A stretch of 64,000 bases of DNA from JBDOQU01 sp039839375 (GTDB lineage: Bacteria > Pseudomonadota > Alphaproteobacteria > DSM-16000 > Inquilinaceae): NCBI RefSeq assembly GCF_039839375.1, contig NZ_JBDOQU010000004.1:62001-126000 (forward strand), written 5' to 3'. The notes under the pieces are model-generated. The model was not told the origin of the DNA, ran no database searches, and was given only the letters and a program-made list of their open reading frames with translations. The first letter of the stretch is position 1. Every line of letters starts with the position of its first letter. This document shows positions 17,327 to 26,428 of the stretch, piece by piece. Position numbers and translations under genes: made by a program.

Positions 17327-18289
17327 CTAGCGAGGTATTCGGATGCCGGCGGTTGCACGCAACGCATCTCGATAAATTTCGGAGGCGATCGCGAGGTCGG
17401 CCGTGGCGTGGCCTCGAAAGATGAACATTCGGCGATCCTGTTGCCGGAGGTTTTCCGCAGCTTCCGACGCGACATCGCCAAGATCGGCATCGAAGCCGCG
17501 AAGGCGGGAAATCGTCGGGCTTTCCTGTTCCTGAACGTGATCGTCGGTTACCAGATATTCGATTTCGCTCAGCGTCTCGGGACACCATGAGCGGGCGAGA
17601 TCGACGGCGGATACGAATGCTCCCGGCGCGACCCATTCCGGCTGGAGAAACGGCTCCAGCCCAGCGCTCATCGGCACGGTCGTAACAAGGATGGAGCTTT
17701 GTCGGACGAGATCTTCGGCGCTTTCCGGAATTTGGGTCCGGAGGCCATGGCCGTCTTGAGCCCAATTCGCGAAACGCTCCGATGATGCCTGCGTCCGGCT
17801 GAGGACCATGGCAAGTTCGAGCGATGGGAAGAGCGACAGGAACGCCGTCAGATGCGACCGCGCCTGGTAGCCGCTTCCTATGAAGCCGATCGATCGCGGT
17901 TCGGAAGTCACGATCATTTCGGCCATCGCCGCCGACATCGCGGCGGTACGCAATTCCGTGAGTACGTTCCCGTCCATGATGCATAGGGGCGCACCCGAGC
18001 CATAGTCGTTCAGCGTGACCAGGGCTTGTACGCTCCTGCCCGATACACTGGCCTCCAAGGGGGCGACGCCCAGCCATTTGTTCACGGCGAGACCGCTTTG
18101 GGCGGAGGCTGCGCAGAGCGACTGGAATTTATGGCCGGGCCCGAGGTCGAGGGAAAGCTTCGGCTTGGATGCTATGCGCCCGGCATGATGTTCGCGGAAC
18201 GCGGACAGAATGGCGTTCCGGGATTTGGCCGGATCGATTTCCAGATCGCCGACATCGGCTTCGCTCAGATAGAGAATATCGTCCGTCAT
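17327..18289 (-). CDS. Ornithine cyclodeaminase / mu-crystallin family protein
   Basis: A 320-aa NAD(P)-binding protein. The Rossmann motif FIGSGYQARSH (near residue 138) and the preceding LTELRTAAMSAAMA stretch are typical of the family, as is the acidic residue in VDLARSW. Members cyclise ornithine to proline, reduce cyclic imines, or act as amino-acid dehydrogenases. It is the last gene of a five-gene operon and overlaps the DadA-like gene by 4 bases. In octopine-type Ti plasmids an ornithine cyclodeaminase also accompanies a two-subunit opine oxidase, and this layout resembles that. Confidence 0.88.
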   Translation of the reverse strand: MTDDILYLSEADVGDLEIDPAKSRNAILSAFREHHAGRIASKPKLSLDLGPGHKFQSLCAASAQSGLAVNKWLGVAPLEASVSGRSVQALVTLNDYGSGAPLCIMDGNVLTELRTAAMSAAMAEMIVTSEPRSIGFIGSGYQARSHLTAFLSLFPSLELAMVLSRTQASSERFANWAQDGHGLRTQIPESAEDLVRQSSILVTTVPMSAGLEPFLQPEWVAPGAFVSAVDLARSWCPETLSEIEYLVTDDHVQEQESPTISRLRGFDADLGDVASEAAENLRQQDRRMFIFRGHATADLAIASEIYRDALRATAGIRIPR

Positions 18290-19548
18290 TGCGCAAACCG
18301 CCTCGCCGAATAAGGCTCAGGGTCGATGCTCGGACGGATATCCGAAGCGAGTTCCGCCAGAAGGCGGGCCGAAGCCGGGGCCATGCCGATGCCACTGTGA
18401 CCATGGCCGAACCCGTAGATGATATTGCGCGAACGCGAGGAGAAACCCAGGCAGGGCAGCCCGTCCGGCGTCGATGGGCGATGCCCGATCCAGCGATCGA
18501 GTCGTCCAGGATCCGGTCTTCGCGGGATGGACGGGAATAGCCGATGGAGATGGTCGAGCAGGATATCGGCGCGCCGCCAATCCGGCGCCGCCCCGGCATT
18601 CGCGAGTTCCACCTGCCCGGCGACCCGCAGGCCGGCGCGCGTCATCGTAACGGCCATCTTGCCGTCGCTCGGCATGACGGGGTGCAGGGGCACGTATTCC
18701 GGGTCTTTCAGGACGATGTGATACCCGCGCTCGCTTTCGAGCGGTATTCGGTCGCCGGCTTTGGAAGCAAGCTCGCGGGACGCGATACCCGCGCAAACCA
18801 GCGCGCAGTCGCTTTCAACCTCCCCCATGTCGGTCATGACGGCGCGTAACCTGTCCCCCTCGAAGCGCCATGCGGTCGCTTGCGCTTTAACCAGCCTCGC
18901 GCCGGCGCTTTGCGCGAATGAAACCAATCCCCTAACCAGGCCTCCAGGATCGTTCAAATTGCGCCCGGCCGACATGAAAGCGGCGTGCCGGTAATCGCTT
19001 CCGAGACCGGGCTCCAGCCGGCGAAGATCCTCCGATTTCACCTCTTCCCAACTGTGACCGTACCGGCCGCGGAATTGCCAGGTAAGGCGGTCGTCGCGCC
19101 ATGCTCCTTCGTCGGGGTAGACGAACAGATGCCCTGCCGCTTCGATATAGTCCGAAAGTCCCGCCTGCTCGCAGATTGTCTCGTATCTGGAAACAGCCTC
19201 TCGCAGGAGTTCGTGGCGAGCCCTGGCAGTCGCTTCGACCCGCTTCAGCGTCGCACCGGACAGCATGAAGCGCGCCAGCCAGGGCGCGAGCTCGGGCAGA
19301 TTCCGCCATCGGATCGTCAGAGGGCCGCCGCGGTCCAGCAGCAGGCGCGGAACCTGCAACCACAGGCCGGGCATCGCGACAGGCAGCACGCTGGCTTCCA
19401 TGATCCAGGCGCCATTGCCGTAGCTCGCGGCTTGCCGTCCGCCTGGGTCACCCGGATCGACGATGGTTACTTCATGACCCAGGCGAAGGCATTCGATAGC
19501 CGTCCACGCGCCGACAATTCCGGCCCCAATGATTGTCACTCTAGACAT
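18286..19548 (-). CDS. FAD-dependent D-amino-acid dehydrogenase-like oxidoreductase (DadA family)
   Basis: A 420-aa flavoprotein of the DAO superfamily. The dinucleotide motif VTIIGAGIVGAWTAIE is at residues 4-19 and the DadA-like YGNGAWI at 43-49. The C-terminal FAD segment has GFGHGHSGIGMAPASARLLAEL. DadA-type enzymes oxidise D-amino acids to keto acids plus ammonia and feed electrons to the respiratory chain. It sits between the HcnC-like subunit and the cyclodeaminase-like gene, suggesting successive steps in amine or amino-acid breakdown. Confidence 0.87.
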   Translation of the reverse strand: MSRVTIIGAGIVGAWTAIECLRLGHEVTIVDPGDPGGRQAASYGNGAWIMEASVLPVAMPGLWLQVPRLLLDRGGPLTIRWRNLPELAPWLARFMLSGATLKRVEATARARHELLREAVSRYETICEQAGLSDYIEAAGHLFVYPDEGAWRDDRLTWQFRGRYGHSWEEVKSEDLRRLEPGLGSDYRHAAFMSAGRNLNDPGGLVRGLVSFAQSAGARLVKAQATAWRFEGDRLRAVMTDMGEVESDCALVCAGIASRELASKAGDRIPLESERGYHIVLKDPEYVPLHPVMPSDGKMAVTMTRAGLRVAGQVELANAGAAPDWRRADILLDHLHRLFPSIPRRPDPGRLDRWIGHRPSTPDGLPCLGFSSRSRNIIYGFGHGHSGIGMAPASARLLAELASDIRPSIDPEPYSARRFAQ

Positions 19549-19578
19549 TGCGCATCTCTTGAGGCTTGGTTCGCGGCT

Positions 19579-20751
19579 TCAGCGTCCGACGGCCTCGGCA
19601 TCGAACTCGCTATGGAACTTCTCACTGACGACGGTTGAGCCGGAGAATCGGGAAATGGCGAAAGGTTCGAGCGGTACCGGCGTTTCCCCATCCGCGATCA
19701 TCTCACTGACGCAGAGACCGACACCAGGGCCGATCTGGAAACCGTGTCCGCAGAACCCGAAGGCGTGGATAAGCCCCGGCATCCTGGCGCTTTCGCCGAT
19801 GACCGGGATCATGTCCGGGATGTATCCCTCGATTCCCGACCACACGCGGATGACGTGGGCGTGAGCCATGGCAGGGATGATTTGTTCAAGTCCCGCCATC
19901 GCCGACAAGGTCTTGTGAAGCGGTACCGGCGCCCGATTGTTGACCGGATCGGAGGCGGTGCGCGGATAGCCGGTCAGGATCAGGTTGCCGCGCGGTATCT
20001 GACGCGCGATGACCGAACCGTCTACCGTCTGGACGGTGGGGCGAACGATATAGGGTACCGGCTCGGTCACGAATTGCGGCGGTCCGGCCGGGAAAAGCGG
20101 GACTGTCTCGCCGAAGATCTCGGCGATCTTCACGCCCCATGCGCCGGCGCTGTTGACGACGTAGCCGCTTTCGACGCAGCCATAGCCGTCGGCCGTGACC
20201 TGGAAAGTCCCATCCCGGACACCGATGCCCGTGACGGAACTGTTTTCCACGATTTCGACGCCCTCGGCTTTCGCCGCCCGCGCCACCGCAGGGGTAACCA
20301 GTCTCGGATTGGCCGTCGCGTCGCGCGCCGAGTAGGTGGCGTGCACGATCCGGTCGCCGAGCCACGGGAACCGCCGCCGCAGGTCGGACCTGCCCAAATC
20401 CTCTATTTCCAGACCGTAGGAGCGCGAAACAGCGGCGTAATCCTGAAGTTTCGCCGATTCTTCACCGTCATGGGCGCAATAAAGGTGCCCCGCACGATCG
20501 TATTCGCAATTGTCTCCGATGAGGTCTTCCAGCCGCTCCCAAAGCTCCTGCGCACGGAGCGACAGCGGATATTGAGCCGGATAGCGTCCCTGAAGCCGAA
20601 GGCTGCCGAAGTTCGTGCCACTGGACTGAGCGCCGACCACGCCCTTTTCGATCAGCGTGACCTTCTTTCCGCGCCGCGCCAGGAAGAAGGCGCACCATGC
20701 GCCGATGAGTCCGCCTCCGACGATCGTCACATCTGCCGTGTGGCGCTTCAT
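19579..20751 (-). CDS. FAD-dependent oxidoreductase, HcnC/opine-oxidase beta-subunit-like
   Basis: A 390-aa DAO-superfamily flavoprotein starting MKRHTADVTIVGGGLIGAWCAFFLARRG, with GFCGHGFQIGPGVGLCVSEM in the C-terminal FAD region. ATG at 20751 overlaps the upstream stop (ATGA). This coupling decides the start against a longer frame. With the preceding HcnB-like and HcnA-like genes it would form the heterotrimer known from hydrogen cyanide synthase, opine oxidases (OoxAB/NoxAB) and dye-linked proline dehydrogenases. The beta subunit binds the amine substrate and FAD. Confidence 0.87.
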   Translation of the reverse strand: MKRHTADVTIVGGGLIGAWCAFFLARRGKKVTLIEKGVVGAQSSGTNFGSLRLQGRYPAQYPLSLRAQELWERLEDLIGDNCEYDRAGHLYCAHDGEESAKLQDYAAVSRSYGLEIEDLGRSDLRRRFPWLGDRIVHATYSARDATANPRLVTPAVARAAKAEGVEIVENSSVTGIGVRDGTFQVTADGYGCVESGYVVNSAGAWGVKIAEIFGETVPLFPAGPPQFVTEPVPYIVRPTVQTVDGSVIARQIPRGNLILTGYPRTASDPVNNRAPVPLHKTLSAMAGLEQIIPAMAHAHVIRVWSGIEGYIPDMIPVIGESARMPGLIHAFGFCGHGFQIGPGVGLCVSEMIADGETPVPLEPFAISRFSGSTVVSEKFHSEFDAEAVGR

Positions 20752-22112
20752 GACTGACGCCTCGCCGCGCTGACGGGAATCGGTTTGACAGGAGCCTGCC
20801 CCCTGAGACGTCCGACCTCGACGATCGGCAAGCCCGCATGAGCGGCAATCAACTCCTGCAGGGCCGGTCCGCAGACCCGGCCCTGACAACGCCCCATCCC
20901 GCACCGGGTGATCGCCTTCACGCGATTTATCTCGACCGGCCCGAGGTCCGTATCCATCGCCGATCGGATCTCGCCCGCCTTGACGTTCTCGCATCGGCAG
21001 ATCGTGACATCGTCCCCAAGGCGACCGGCAAACCTCACGGGCCATGAAAAGGCTTTCGACAGCCCGTTCTGAAAGCGGCGGAGCCTTTTGACGCGCCCAC
21101 GAAGACGCCGGTTCTCGCCTCTGTCGGAGGTTATCCCTAGATCATCGAGCAAGGCATGGGCGGCGAGACGGCCGCTGTCCTCCGCCGCGTCCGCGCCGCC
21201 GATCCTGGCGCCGTCGCCGGCGAGATAGAGGCCGGGAGCGGCGCGTCCATCCTCATCGGCCTTCGGGAGCCAGAGCCGAAATGAGGGATCGAATGCGAAC
21301 GTCGCCCCAAGCAGTTCCGCAAGTTGGGTTTCCGGCTTCAACCCGTAGCCGAGGGCGACCGCATCGCAGGAAAACCGACGCTCCCGGCCCTGACGATCGC
21401 TGACCACCAGAGCCTCGACGGACTCTTCGCCGACGATTCGGACCGGGTCCGCGCCGAACAGGGTTTCAATGCCTTCGGCGCGTAGCTGCCTCAGATATGT
21501 CAGGCCTCTCACGAATGTTTTCGGCGAGGCGAGGAGCTTGGGCCCGGCGGAGATTTTGTCTCTCATCGAAGTCGTGTCGCAGATGGCCACCACCTCGGCC
21601 CCCAGCATCTTGTATTGCAACGCTGCGAGCGGGAGCAGGGGGGACGAGCCGCAAAAGACCACTCGCTTGCCGATGAGGCAGCCCTGGTCCTTCATCGCGA
21701 CCTGGGCGCCTCCCAGCGTGAACACGCCCGGCAGGGTCCATCCCGGCAGGGGCATGATCCTGTCCATGGCCCCGGTCGCGACGATCACGGCATCGTAATC
21801 GATCAATTCGGCAACGCCGTCGCGAAGCGTGTGCAGCGTTCCCTTTCCCGCGCCCCAGACCAGCGTTTCCGGCCGATAATCGATCGAGGGGACCATTTGC
21901 GCGAAATCCTCATGCAGACGCCGGTATTTCCGCGCCTCGCTTCCCATGAGCTTCGCGATGTCGAGATCCAGCCCTTCCGACGGCTGTCGGTATCCCTGAC
22001 CTCCGCTGCCGCGGCCTTCCTCAAGCAGTATGGGCCGAAGGCCGTTTCTCCAGAGCGTTTCGGCCGCCCGTATGCCGGCGGGGCCGGCCCCGACAACCAC
22101 GATTCTATGCAT
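20748..22112 (-). CDS. FAD/NAD(P)-binding oxidoreductase with BFD-like [2Fe-2S] domain, HcnB/opine-oxidase alpha-subunit-like
   Basis: A 454-aa subunit. The N-terminal dinucleotide motif is IVVVGAGPAGIRAAE, a second nucleotide site follows RVVFCGSSPLLPLA, and AGDGARIGGADAAEDSG is the FAD-binding end. The last 90 residues hold a bacterioferritin-ferredoxin-like cluster domain with cysteines in CRCENV and RCGMGRCQGRVCG. It overlaps the ferredoxin-like gene by 8 bases and the beta-subunit gene by 4. This is the electron-relay subunit of a heterotrimeric amine or opine dehydrogenase. Confidence 0.9.
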   Translation of the reverse strand: MHRIVVVGAGPAGIRAAETLWRNGLRPILLEEGRGSGGQGYRQPSEGLDLDIAKLMGSEARKYRRLHEDFAQMVPSIDYRPETLVWGAGKGTLHTLRDGVAELIDYDAVIVATGAMDRIMPLPGWTLPGVFTLGGAQVAMKDQGCLIGKRVVFCGSSPLLPLAALQYKMLGAEVVAICDTTSMRDKISAGPKLLASPKTFVRGLTYLRQLRAEGIETLFGADPVRIVGEESVEALVVSDRQGRERRFSCDAVALGYGLKPETQLAELLGATFAFDPSFRLWLPKADEDGRAAPGLYLAGDGARIGGADAAEDSGRLAAHALLDDLGITSDRGENRRLRGRVKRLRRFQNGLSKAFSWPVRFAGRLGDDVTICRCENVKAGEIRSAMDTDLGPVEINRVKAITRCGMGRCQGRVCGPALQELIAAHAGLPIVEVGRLRGQAPVKPIPVSAARRQS

Positions 22113-22416
22113 TGTGGTCCACCAGCGCGGGAGTGGACGGCGGCTCTGTCAGCAGGGCCATCCTTTCCTCGACCAATGTGGAGCAGGCGCGCAGGCGTGA
22201 ACCGTCCGCGGCCCATACCCAGCAATCCTGACAAGCGCCCATCAGGCAGAATCCGGCTCGCATCTCGCCGCCGAATTCGAGCCGCCGGACGAAATGTGAG
22301 GAAAGGAGTATCGCCGCCAGCACTGAATCGCCTTGCATGGCCGTGACCGGATGACCATCGACGGTCAGGCTGATCGGCTTCCCTCTTCGCTGTGCAACCC
22401 TTCGGAATTGCGGCAT
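22105..22416 (-). CDS. (2Fe-2S)-binding protein, HcnA-like
   Basis: A 103-aa ferredoxin-like subunit. After an N-terminal beta region (ISLTVDGHPVTAMQGDSVLAAIL) it has GFCLMGACQDCWV and RACST, giving Cys-x4-Cys-x2-Cys plus a distal Cys, the plant-type ferredoxin ligand pattern seen in HcnA and sarcosine-oxidase alpha N-termini. It is the promoter-proximal gene of the HcnABC-DadA-OCD operon, and an operator-like sequence lies 32-58 bases upstream. Confidence 0.87.
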   Translation of the reverse strand: MPQFRRVAQRRGKPISLTVDGHPVTAMQGDSVLAAILLSSHFVRRLEFGGEMRAGFCLMGACQDCWVWAADGSRLRACSTLVEERMALLTEPPSTPALVDHNA

Positions 22417-22447
22417 GAGAAACCCGTTCCCCGGCTAGCGCATAACA

Positions 22448-22474
22448 GTTATCAGTATGCAATAATCATTATTG
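22448..22474. promoter_or_regulatory. Candidate IclR operator upstream of the hcnA-like operon
   Basis: The sequence GTTAT-CAGT-ATGCAATAA (22448-22465) matches, with a four-base variable spacer, the site before the crotonase gene at 23414-23431. It runs into the perfect palindrome CAATAAT-C-ATTATTG (22460-22474). It lies in the AT-rich gap between the hcnA-like start and the IclR gene. The shared motif suggests that one regulator controls both operons. Confidence 0.65.
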
Positions 22475-22539
22475 AAACGTTCCACCCGCATATCGGTCAT
22501 GTCAAGGTCCGTCTGAATCCGGCAGGTGGATGATCGCCG

Positions 22540-23328
22540 TCAGCGGCGTGAAATGGATCGGGCGGCGGCGACGATCAGTGCGGAGAAGCGGGAAGGGATT
22601 TCGTCCGGCCGATAGCGGGAACATGAGACGGCGACGTTCACCGCACCTTCCGGCCTGCCATGGCCATCGAGAACCGCCGCGGCTATCGACCCGTCGCCCC
22701 GGTAATATTCCTCGAAAGCCGTCGCATATCCCTGTTGCCGGGATATCCTCATCTTCTCGATCAGGGCTTCGCGTTTCCATGTGGTGAACTCGGTAAACGC
22801 CTTCAGATCCGATCGGTCGATGATGGCGATCGCCTCGTTTTCGGGTAGGCACGACAGCATTGCGATGCCTGGAGCCGTGCAGAAAGCGGGCATCCGCGAA
22901 CCCACGACGACATCGATGTTCAACATATGACGGCTCATGAACCGTGAGACGAACAGGATGTCGGTGCCGTCCAGGATGGTCAGGTTGACCGTCTCCTCCG
23001 TCTCCTTGCTCAGATGCATGAGATAGGGCATCGCCCCGTCTATGAGGCGATTGCCGTGGAGAAAGTTGTACCCCAGATCGAGCACCTTCGCGGTCAACTC
23101 GTAACGGCGCGTCTCAACGTCCCTGCCCAGATACCCGAGCAACTTCAGCGTGTGCGTGAAGCGCTGGGCCGCACTGACGTCCATGCCCGTCTCCTCGGCG
23201 ATCTGCGACAGGCTCATCGTGCGGCGTTGACTTGTGAAGGCCTCGAGGACTCGAAACGCCTTTTCCACGGATTGGACGGCGAGGGGGTCTCGCTTGCGTG
23301 CAGATCCGGGAAGCTCGGTCGCTACCAT
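22540..23328 (-). CDS. IclR-family transcriptional regulator (central regulator of the amine/acyl-CoA regulon)
   Basis: A 262-aa regulator with an N-terminal winged HTH (MSLSQIAEETGMDVSAAQRF) and a C-terminal IclR effector domain. The latter has MPAFCTAPGIAMLSCLPE and the family-typical RQQGYATAFEEYYRGDGSIAAAVLDG, except that the glutamate-rich EEY replaces the more common DEE. TAGGAG precedes the ATG. It stands between two oppositely oriented operons, each preceded by the same operator-like motif. It is the obvious candidate to bind both and its own promoter region. Confidence 0.9.
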   Translation of the reverse strand: MVATELPGSARKRDPLAVQSVEKAFRVLEAFTSQRRTMSLSQIAEETGMDVSAAQRFTHTLKLLGYLGRDVETRRYELTAKVLDLGYNFLHGNRLIDGAMPYLMHLSKETEETVNLTILDGTDILFVSRFMSRHMLNIDVVVGSRMPAFCTAPGIAMLSCLPENEAIAIIDRSDLKAFTEFTTWKREALIEKMRISRQQGYATAFEEYYRGDGSIAAAVLDGHGRPEGAVNVAVSCSRYRPDEIPSRFSALIVAAARSISRR

Positions 23329-23412
23329 TCATGACTCCTAAAATTTCTAAATCTCATGACGGCTGATTTCCTTGTTGACAAGCGGCGCGGTCTGCCGGAC
23401 CATTTTAATAAG

Positions 23413-23433
23413 AGTTATTATAATGCAATAACT
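23413..23433. promoter_or_regulatory. Candidate IclR operator upstream of the crotonase operon
   Basis: The inverted repeat AGTTATT (23413-23419) and AATAACT (23427-23433) has a 7-base spacer. It contains GTTAT-N4-ATGCAATAA in the same order and spacing as the site at 22448. The crotonase ribosome site GGAG follows immediately. Its position, over the start of the transcript, would suit repression; this is inferred. Confidence 0.65.
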
Positions 23434-23446
23434 GGAGCTAGGCGCA

Positions 23447-24238
23447 ATGGGTGGTTTCATTCTCCGAGACGTTCGCGGCGCAGTCGGGGTGATCACATTG
23501 AACCGCCCCGAGGTGCTGAACGCCTGGAATTCGGAGATGCGCGAGCAGCTTGTCGCCGCGCTCGACGAGATGGAGGCCGACGGCAATGTCCGGGCCGTCA
23601 TCCTCACCGGCGCCGGCGACCGTGCTTTTGGCGCGGGCCAGGACCTCAACGAAACGAAAAGCTTCGACGCGGCAAGGGCGGAGCTGTGGGTTGGCGAATG
23701 GGAGCGCCTCTATGACCGCCTGCGCTCGCTCTCCAAGCCGATCATCGCCGCATTGAACGGCGTCGCCGCGGGGTCGGCATTCCAGGTCGCCCTTCTCTGC
23801 GATATCCGGATCGGCCATGAGGGCGTGACCATGGGCCAGCCCGAAATCAATTCGGGTATCGCCAGCACGACCGGACCCTGGATCATGCGGGAGATCCTGG
23901 GTCTCGGACGAACCATCGATCTGACGTTGACCGGGCGGATGATGGATGCGGAGGAATGCTTCCGCGTGGGGGCCATGAGCCGGCTGGTCCCGCGCGAGGA
24001 GGTGATGGAAGCCGCCATGGAGCTTGCCCGCGAGTTGGCGGACAAGCCGCCCACCGCCATGCGCCTCGACCGGCAGCGGTTCCGTGAGGTGACCGAAGCC
24101 GGCTTGCGGGATGCCCTGGCCGCCGGAGTGCGAATTCAGAAGGAAGCCTACGCTTCGGGTGAGCCCGCTCGCATGATGGAGAAATTCCTGGCGGAGCGCG
24201 CGGCCCGGAAACACGCGCGCGCAAACGCCAATACATAA
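23447..24238 (+). CDS. Enoyl-CoA hydratase/isomerase family protein (crotonase; CaiD-like role possible)
   Basis: A 263-aa crotonase-fold protein. The oxyanion-hole segments are AFGAGQDL (60-67) and NGVAAGSAFQVALLCD (104-119). The first acidic active-site residue is E133 in GQPEINSGI; the position of the second glutamate of enoyl-CoA hydratase appears to be D158, so the exact reaction is uncertain. It would hydrate, dehydrate or isomerise a CoA thioester. It is the first gene of the right arm, followed by an ABC importer and an acyl-CoA ligase. That is reminiscent of CaiD with CaiC in carnitine metabolism, but this is only analogy. Confidence 0.88.
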   Translation: MGGFILRDVRGAVGVITLNRPEVLNAWNSEMREQLVAALDEMEADGNVRAVILTGAGDRAFGAGQDLNETKSFDAARAELWVGEWERLYDRLRSLSKPIIAALNGVAAGSAFQVALLCDIRIGHEGVTMGQPEINSGIASTTGPWIMREILGLGRTIDLTLTGRMMDAEECFRVGAMSRLVPREEVMEAAMELARELADKPPTAMRLDRQRFREVTEAGLRDALAAGVRIQKEAYASGEPARMMEKFLAERAARKHARANANT

Positions 24239-24283
24239 TGAAGAAGAAGGCAAGAGAAGCCGTACAACAGGAGAGGAACGACC

Positions 24284-25345
24284 ATGGAATTGCTACGCCC
24301 CACACGCCGTCACGTCCTGCAATTGACTGCCGGAGCCGCCGCCTCCGCCCTTGCGGCGCCCTACATCATCGGCCGCGCTTCAGCCGCGACGCAGCTGACC
24401 GTCGCTGATCCGGGCGGGCCGTTCGGTCCGGCCTTCCGGACTGCTTTCTACGATCCTTTCCAGGAAGCCACGGGCAATACGATCGTGAACGTGGCCCGCG
24501 ACGCGGAGCCGACCGCCCAGTTCAAGGCGATCGTGGAAACGGAAAGCTATACCTGGGATGTCTGCACGCTCACCGTGTCCGCCCGCGACATTCTCGCCAA
24601 GGAGGACCTTCTGGAGCCGATCGGCTTCTCGCACGCGGATGTGCCGAGCCTGCTTCCCGAAGCGGTTTCAGAGCATTGGATGGGGACGGACGTCTATGCG
24701 ACCGTGATGGCGTACCGAACCGACTGGTTCGATACCGGGCCGTCGAGCTGGGCCGACTTCTTCGATGTGGAGAAATTCCCGGGCCGGCGTTCGCTCCGCC
24801 GCAATCCGATCGACACGCTGGAACAGGCCCTCATGGCCGATGGCGTGCCGCTCAAGGAGCTCTACCCGCTTGATGTCGATCGCGCCTTCGCCAAGCTCGA
24901 TCAGATAAAGCCGGAGATCGCCGTCTGGTGGACCAGCGGCGCCCAGAGCACCCAGCTTCTGCAGAGCGGCGAGGTCGACCTGATCAGCGGCTGGAACGCT
25001 CGTTTCCAGGCGGCCATCGATGGCGGCGCCCCGGCGGCGCTGTCCTGGAACCAGGGCCTGTATTCGATCGAAGGCTGGGGAATACCGAAGGGCTGCCCGC
25101 GGGCCGACGTCGCTCGCGAATTCATCCGCTTCTGCGCTGATCCCCAACGGCAGGCCGCCTTCACCGACGTGCTGGCCTATGGCCCCACAAATCTCGACGC
25201 CTACGAGACGATTCCGGCCGAGCGGGCGAGCATCCTGCCGACCTCACCGGAGAATATCGAGAAAATGGCCATGGCGGATGAAGATTGGTGGAGCGAGAAC
25301 CGGGAGAGTGCGACCGAACGGTTCAACGCCTGGCTTCTGTCTTAA
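24284..25345 (+). CDS. ABC transporter substrate-binding protein, spermidine/putrescine (PotD) type
   Basis: A 353-aa periplasmic binding protein. The N-terminus has a twin arginine before a hydrophobic stretch (TRRHVLQLTAGAAASALA), so export may be by the Tat route. The mature protein has FYDPFQEATGNTIVNV and SWADFFDVEKFPGRRSLRRNP, typical of PotD-like proteins. A good GGAGAGGAA ribosome site precedes ATG. It works with the ATPase and fused permease that follow. The family binds polyamines and other amines or small organic acids; the ligand here is probably the substrate for the ligase and amine dehydrogenase. Confidence 0.9.
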   Translation: MELLRPTRRHVLQLTAGAAASALAAPYIIGRASAATQLTVADPGGPFGPAFRTAFYDPFQEATGNTIVNVARDAEPTAQFKAIVETESYTWDVCTLTVSARDILAKEDLLEPIGFSHADVPSLLPEAVSEHWMGTDVYATVMAYRTDWFDTGPSSWADFFDVEKFPGRRSLRRNPIDTLEQALMADGVPLKELYPLDVDRAFAKLDQIKPEIAVWWTSGAQSTQLLQSGEVDLISGWNARFQAAIDGGAPAALSWNQGLYSIEGWGIPKGCPRADVAREFIRFCADPQRQAAFTDVLAYGPTNLDAYETIPAERASILPTSPENIEKMAMADEDWWSENRESATERFNAWLLS

Positions 25346-25354
25346 GGAAAAATA

Positions 25355-26428
25355 GTGGTGGCAGCGTCGAAGAGCGTGACTGAAGTTCAGCCAAAGCTTC
25401 TCATCGAAGGCTTGTCCAAGAAGTTCGGCAAGCTGACGGCGCTTGAGGCGAGCGACCTGAGCGTGGCCGGCAGTGAATTCCTGACCTTGCTGGGGCCCTC
25501 GGGTTCGGGGAAGTCGACGCTGTTGCAGCTCATCTGCGGTCTTCTCGAGCCAAGCAGCGGGCATGTCTACATTGATGGAAAAGAGCAGTCCGATATCCCG
25601 GTGCACCGCCGCGATATCGGGCTGGTCTTCCAGAACTACGCTCTTTTTCCTCATCTGACCGTCGCCGAGAATGTAGCCTTTCCCTTGAAGATGCGCGGAC
25701 GCGCCTCCGCTGAGATCAAGTCCCGTGTAAAGGAGACGTTGGACCTGGTGCAGCTCGGACATCTTTCGGGGCGTCTGCCGAAGGAATTGTCCGGCGGACA
25801 ACAGCAGCGTGTCGCGCTGGCGCGCTGCTTCGTCTACCAGCCATCCATCATTCTGATGGATGAGCCGCTTGGCGCGCTCGACAAGAAACTCCGCGACAAC
25901 ATGCAGATCGAGATCAAGAGGCTGCATCGCGAAAGCCGGGCCACGATCATCTATGTCACCCACGATCAGGAAGAGGCCCTGGCGCTTTCCGATCGGATCT
26001 GCCTCATGAACCACGCGCGGATCGAGCAGATCGACACGCCGCATAATATCTATATGCGCCCGCGCACCGCCTTCGCGGCCGATTTCATCGGTATATCCAA
26101 CATCCTGCGTGGGGAGGTGACACGCAACGGAACGGCGCACCGTCTCAAGACGCCCTATGGCGAGTTCGTTCTGCCTGAAGGTTGCCAGGATGGGGCCGGC
26201 GCTCTGGTCATTCGTCCGGAGAATCTGACCCTTGGCGAGGGCGCGGCGAACCGTGTGTCCGGCACGGTCAAAGAGGTGGTGTATGCCGGTTCTGAAACAC
26301 GGGTCATCGCCTCACTGTCGGACGACACGGATTTCATCATCCGGGTTCCGCCGGGTTTGAACATTCCGTCGCTAGGGGAAACGGTGACCGCGAGTTGGGA
26401 TCCCAATACCGTGGCGGTCGTTCCGTGA
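25355..26428 (+). CDS. ABC transporter ATP-binding protein, PotA type
   Basis: A 357-aa ATPase. Walker A is GPSGSGKST (47-55), Q-loop FQNYALFPHLTV, signature LSGGQQQRVALARC, Walker B IILMDEPLGALDKKLR and switch HDQEEALALS. A C-terminal TOBE domain of about 110 residues ends it. It starts with GTG at 25355 after TAAGGAAAA, and its stop overlaps the permease GTG as GTGA. It energises the importer with the preceding PotD-type binding protein. Confidence 0.93.
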   Translation: MVAASKSVTEVQPKLLIEGLSKKFGKLTALEASDLSVAGSEFLTLLGPSGSGKSTLLQLICGLLEPSSGHVYIDGKEQSDIPVHRRDIGLVFQNYALFPHLTVAENVAFPLKMRGRASAEIKSRVKETLDLVQLGHLSGRLPKELSGGQQQRVALARCFVYQPSIILMDEPLGALDKKLRDNMQIEIKRLHRESRATIIYVTHDQEEALALSDRICLMNHARIEQIDTPHNIYMRPRTAFAADFIGISNILRGEVTRNGTAHRLKTPYGEFVLPEGCQDGAGALVIRPENLTLGEGAANRVSGTVKEVVYAGSETRVIASLSDDTDFIIRVPPGLNIPSLGETVTASWDPNTVAVVP

